The notes below the pieces were generated by a model. It ran no database searches and was not told the origin of the DNA. It saw only the letters and a list, made by a program, of their open reading frames with translations. The translations under genes were made by a program, and so were the position numbers. 6,612 nucleotides of DNA from Chloroflexota bacterium. Lineage in GTDB: Bacteria > Chloroflexota > Anaerolineae > Anaerolineales > Villigracilaceae. How positions within the stretch are numbered: the stretch's first letter is position 1; each line of letters starts with the position of its first letter. This document shows, in pieces, positions 5,213 through 6,612 of this stretch. The stretch spans positions 1 to 6,612 of the forward strand of contig JACPVB010000089.1 of NCBI GenBank assembly GCA_016191985.1, written 5' to 3'.

Positions 5213-6612
5213 ATGACGTTACACACCTATCTGCCGCAGGACCGTCTGCGGGCGCTGGTGCGCAGTGAAACCCTGCCGGATCGCGCCTTTGGGTCAGCGC
5301 TCTTTGCAGACATCTCCGGCTTCACTCCGCTGACGGAGGCTTTGCGCGATTCGCTGGGGACACGGCGTGGGGCGGAGGAAATGTCCCGGCATCTCGATGA
5401 GGTGTACACTGCATTAATCGCGGAAGTGGAACGCCATGGTGGCAGTGTGATTGACTTCGCCGGGGATGCGGTCATGTGCTGGTTCGATGCGACGCATGGT
5501 TCCGCTGAATCGCGGGCGATACGGTGTGCCCTCGCAATACAGCGGGTTATGCTTTCCTTTGCCGCCATTGCCCTGCCCAATGATCAGACGACCGTTATCG
5601 CAGTGAAAGTGGCTGTGGCAACCGGGCTCGCGCGACGTTTCATCCTGGGTGACCCGGCGATCAATTGCATCGATGTGCTGGCAGGGTCCACGTTGGCGCG
5701 CACGTCCGCGGGGGAACATCTTGCGCAGAAAGGCGAGGTGATCGCAGATAAAGCCACAGCGGATGCGCTTGGACCGGACCTGTTGATTAAGGAATGGCGG
5801 ACGTATTCAGAGCCTGGCCTTGGCGATGTGCAGTTCGCCGTGGTGGAGAATTTCAAAGGGGAAGATACCATCCCGCTCCTGCCCAGGGTCACGCACCCGC
5901 CTGCTGACAGTGACTTGAAAATCTGGCTGCACGATGCGGTCTATGAGCGCGAGAATTCCGGGCAGGATTCGCTGATGACCGAGTTCCGTCCGTGTGCCGC
6001 ATTATTTGTACGCTTCAGCGGCATCGATTACGATGTGGATGAAGCGGGGGATCAATTAAATACATTTATTCAATTGATGCAAAACCGGGCAAAACGGCTT
6101 GGCGGGACGCTCCTCCAGGTCATCATGGGGGATAAGGGAAGTTACGCATACATTAACTTTGGCGCATTGAATATGCATGAAGATGACTGTCATCGCGCCG
6201 TGAATTTATCCCTGACGTTGCGCGAGGCGGCGCAATCCCTTGGTTTCCTAGCTCCGTTGCAGATCGGTATTACGCAGGGTACGATGTTCGTGGGACGGCA
6301 TGGCAGCCCCACGCGAAAATGGTTTGGCGCATTGGGAGATGACGTCAATCTGGCTGCGCGGCTGATGACCACCGCCGCTCCCGGTGAGATCCTGATCTCG
6401 GGGCGCGTCCGAAAGGCTGTCGCCGAGGAGTTTATTTTGGAAGGGCGCTCGCACATCGCCATCAAAGGCAAGACTGAGCCCGTGCCGATCTTTTCCGTTC
6501 TGGCGATCCAGCAGCAGCGTCCGGTCCGCTTGCAGGAACCCGTGTACGCTCTTCCCATGGTCGGACGCAGGAAGGAATTGGAGACGATCTCGCAAAAGAT
6601 AGCGCTGGTTGC
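5213..6612 (+). CDS. Tandem class III adenylate/guanylate cyclase, soluble-AC (ADCY10)-like, 5' part only
   Basis: The frame is open to the window end, giving 466 residues with no stop. It has no signal peptide or membrane segment, so it is probably cytoplasmic. Domain C1 (about 27-210) has the metal-binding aspartates D33 (FADISGF) and D85 (FAGDAV) and the segment RRGAEEMSRHL, closely matching human soluble adenylyl cyclase. Domain C2 (about 255-430) has MGDKGSY with K308, then GDDVNLAARL with transition-state N379 and R383. C1 supplies the metals and C2 the Asn/Arg, so one active site would form at their interface, making cyclic AMP or possibly cyclic GMP from the NTP. VYALPMVGRRKEL (about 444-456) looks like the start of the large AAA-type ATPase region that follows in this family. 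At the base-recognition positions K95/T405 of human enzyme this protein has D81 and G372, so specificity is uncertain. It is preceded by its own promoter and dyad. Confidence 0.92.
   Translation, partial: MTLHTYLPQDRLRALVRSETLPDRAFGSALFADISGFTPLTEALRDSLGTRRGAEEMSRHLDEVYTALIAEVERHGGSVIDFAGDAVMCWFDATHGSAESRAIRCALAIQRVMLSFAAIALPNDQTTVIAVKVAVATGLARRFILGDPAINCIDVLAGSTLARTSAGEHLAQKGEVIADKATADALGPDLLIKEWRTYSEPGLGDVQFAVVENFKGEDTIPLLPRVTHPPADSDLKIWLHDAVYERENSGQDSLMTEFRPCAALFVRFSGIDYDVDEAGDQLNTFIQLMQNRAKRLGGTLLQVIMGDKGSYAYINFGALNMHEDDCHRAVNLSLTLREAAQSLGFLAPLQIGITQGTMFVGRHGSPTRKWFGALGDDVNLAARLMTTAAPGEILISGRVRKAVAEEFILEGRSHIAIKGKTEPVPIFSVLAIQQQRPVRLQEPVYALPMVGRRKELETISQKIALV

Noticed and set aside
5414..5892. 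Minus-strand ORFs opposite the cyclase gene
   Set aside because: The + strand frame has complete cyclase motifs and a strong ribosome binding site, so these are shadows. The ones near 6190-6595 are likewise.

Overview
The window looks like a piece of a Chloroflexota (probably Anaerolineae-type) chromosome. This is an inference from protein style, mainly the N-terminus of the class III cyclase and the aconitase, and from gene spacers packed with interspersed palindromic repeats. There is no rRNA, tRNA, transposase, integrase or CRISPR array in the window. All recognisable genes are on the + strand and appear to be separate transcription units.

Layout: 1-78 is the basic C-terminal tail of an unidentified protein. 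79-441 is non-coding and holds a composite inverted-repeat element (93-254) and a second element with CTTACGCA termini (280-416). 442-1482 is an adenosine deaminase family gene (add) with a TTG start. 1483-1897 is non-coding and holds a REP-like hairpin, a degenerate half-copy, two larger inverted-repeat elements and a short hairpin just before the aconitase ribosome binding site. 1898-4657 is a complete aconitase A gene (acnA, 919 aa) followed by a strong intrinsic terminator (4667-4703). 4704-5212 is non-coding and holds two more inverted-repeat elements (4723-4839 and 4861-5044), then a probable promoter with an overlapping dyad. 5213 to the window end is the 5' part of a large tandem class III nucleotide cyclase gene of the soluble adenylyl cyclase (ADCY10-like) architecture, cut off at the start of its likely ATPase domain.

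Functionally the genes are unlinked: purine salvage (adenosine to inosine), the TCA cycle (citrate to isocitrate), and second-messenger signalling. The most unusual content is the repeats. Two palindromic elements sit in frame inside acnA (2475-2540 and 4183-4210), each adding residues to a loop absent from E. coli AcnA while leaving all catalytic motifs intact. Two intergenic elements about 4.7 kb apart share an identical 15-base terminus in opposite orientation. Four spacer elements share one design (outer inverted repeat, short reiterated words, usually an A/T-rich centre) but use different words. I found no new enzyme system; the notable signal is a dense, apparently mobile palindromic-repeat population that has also entered a core metabolic gene.
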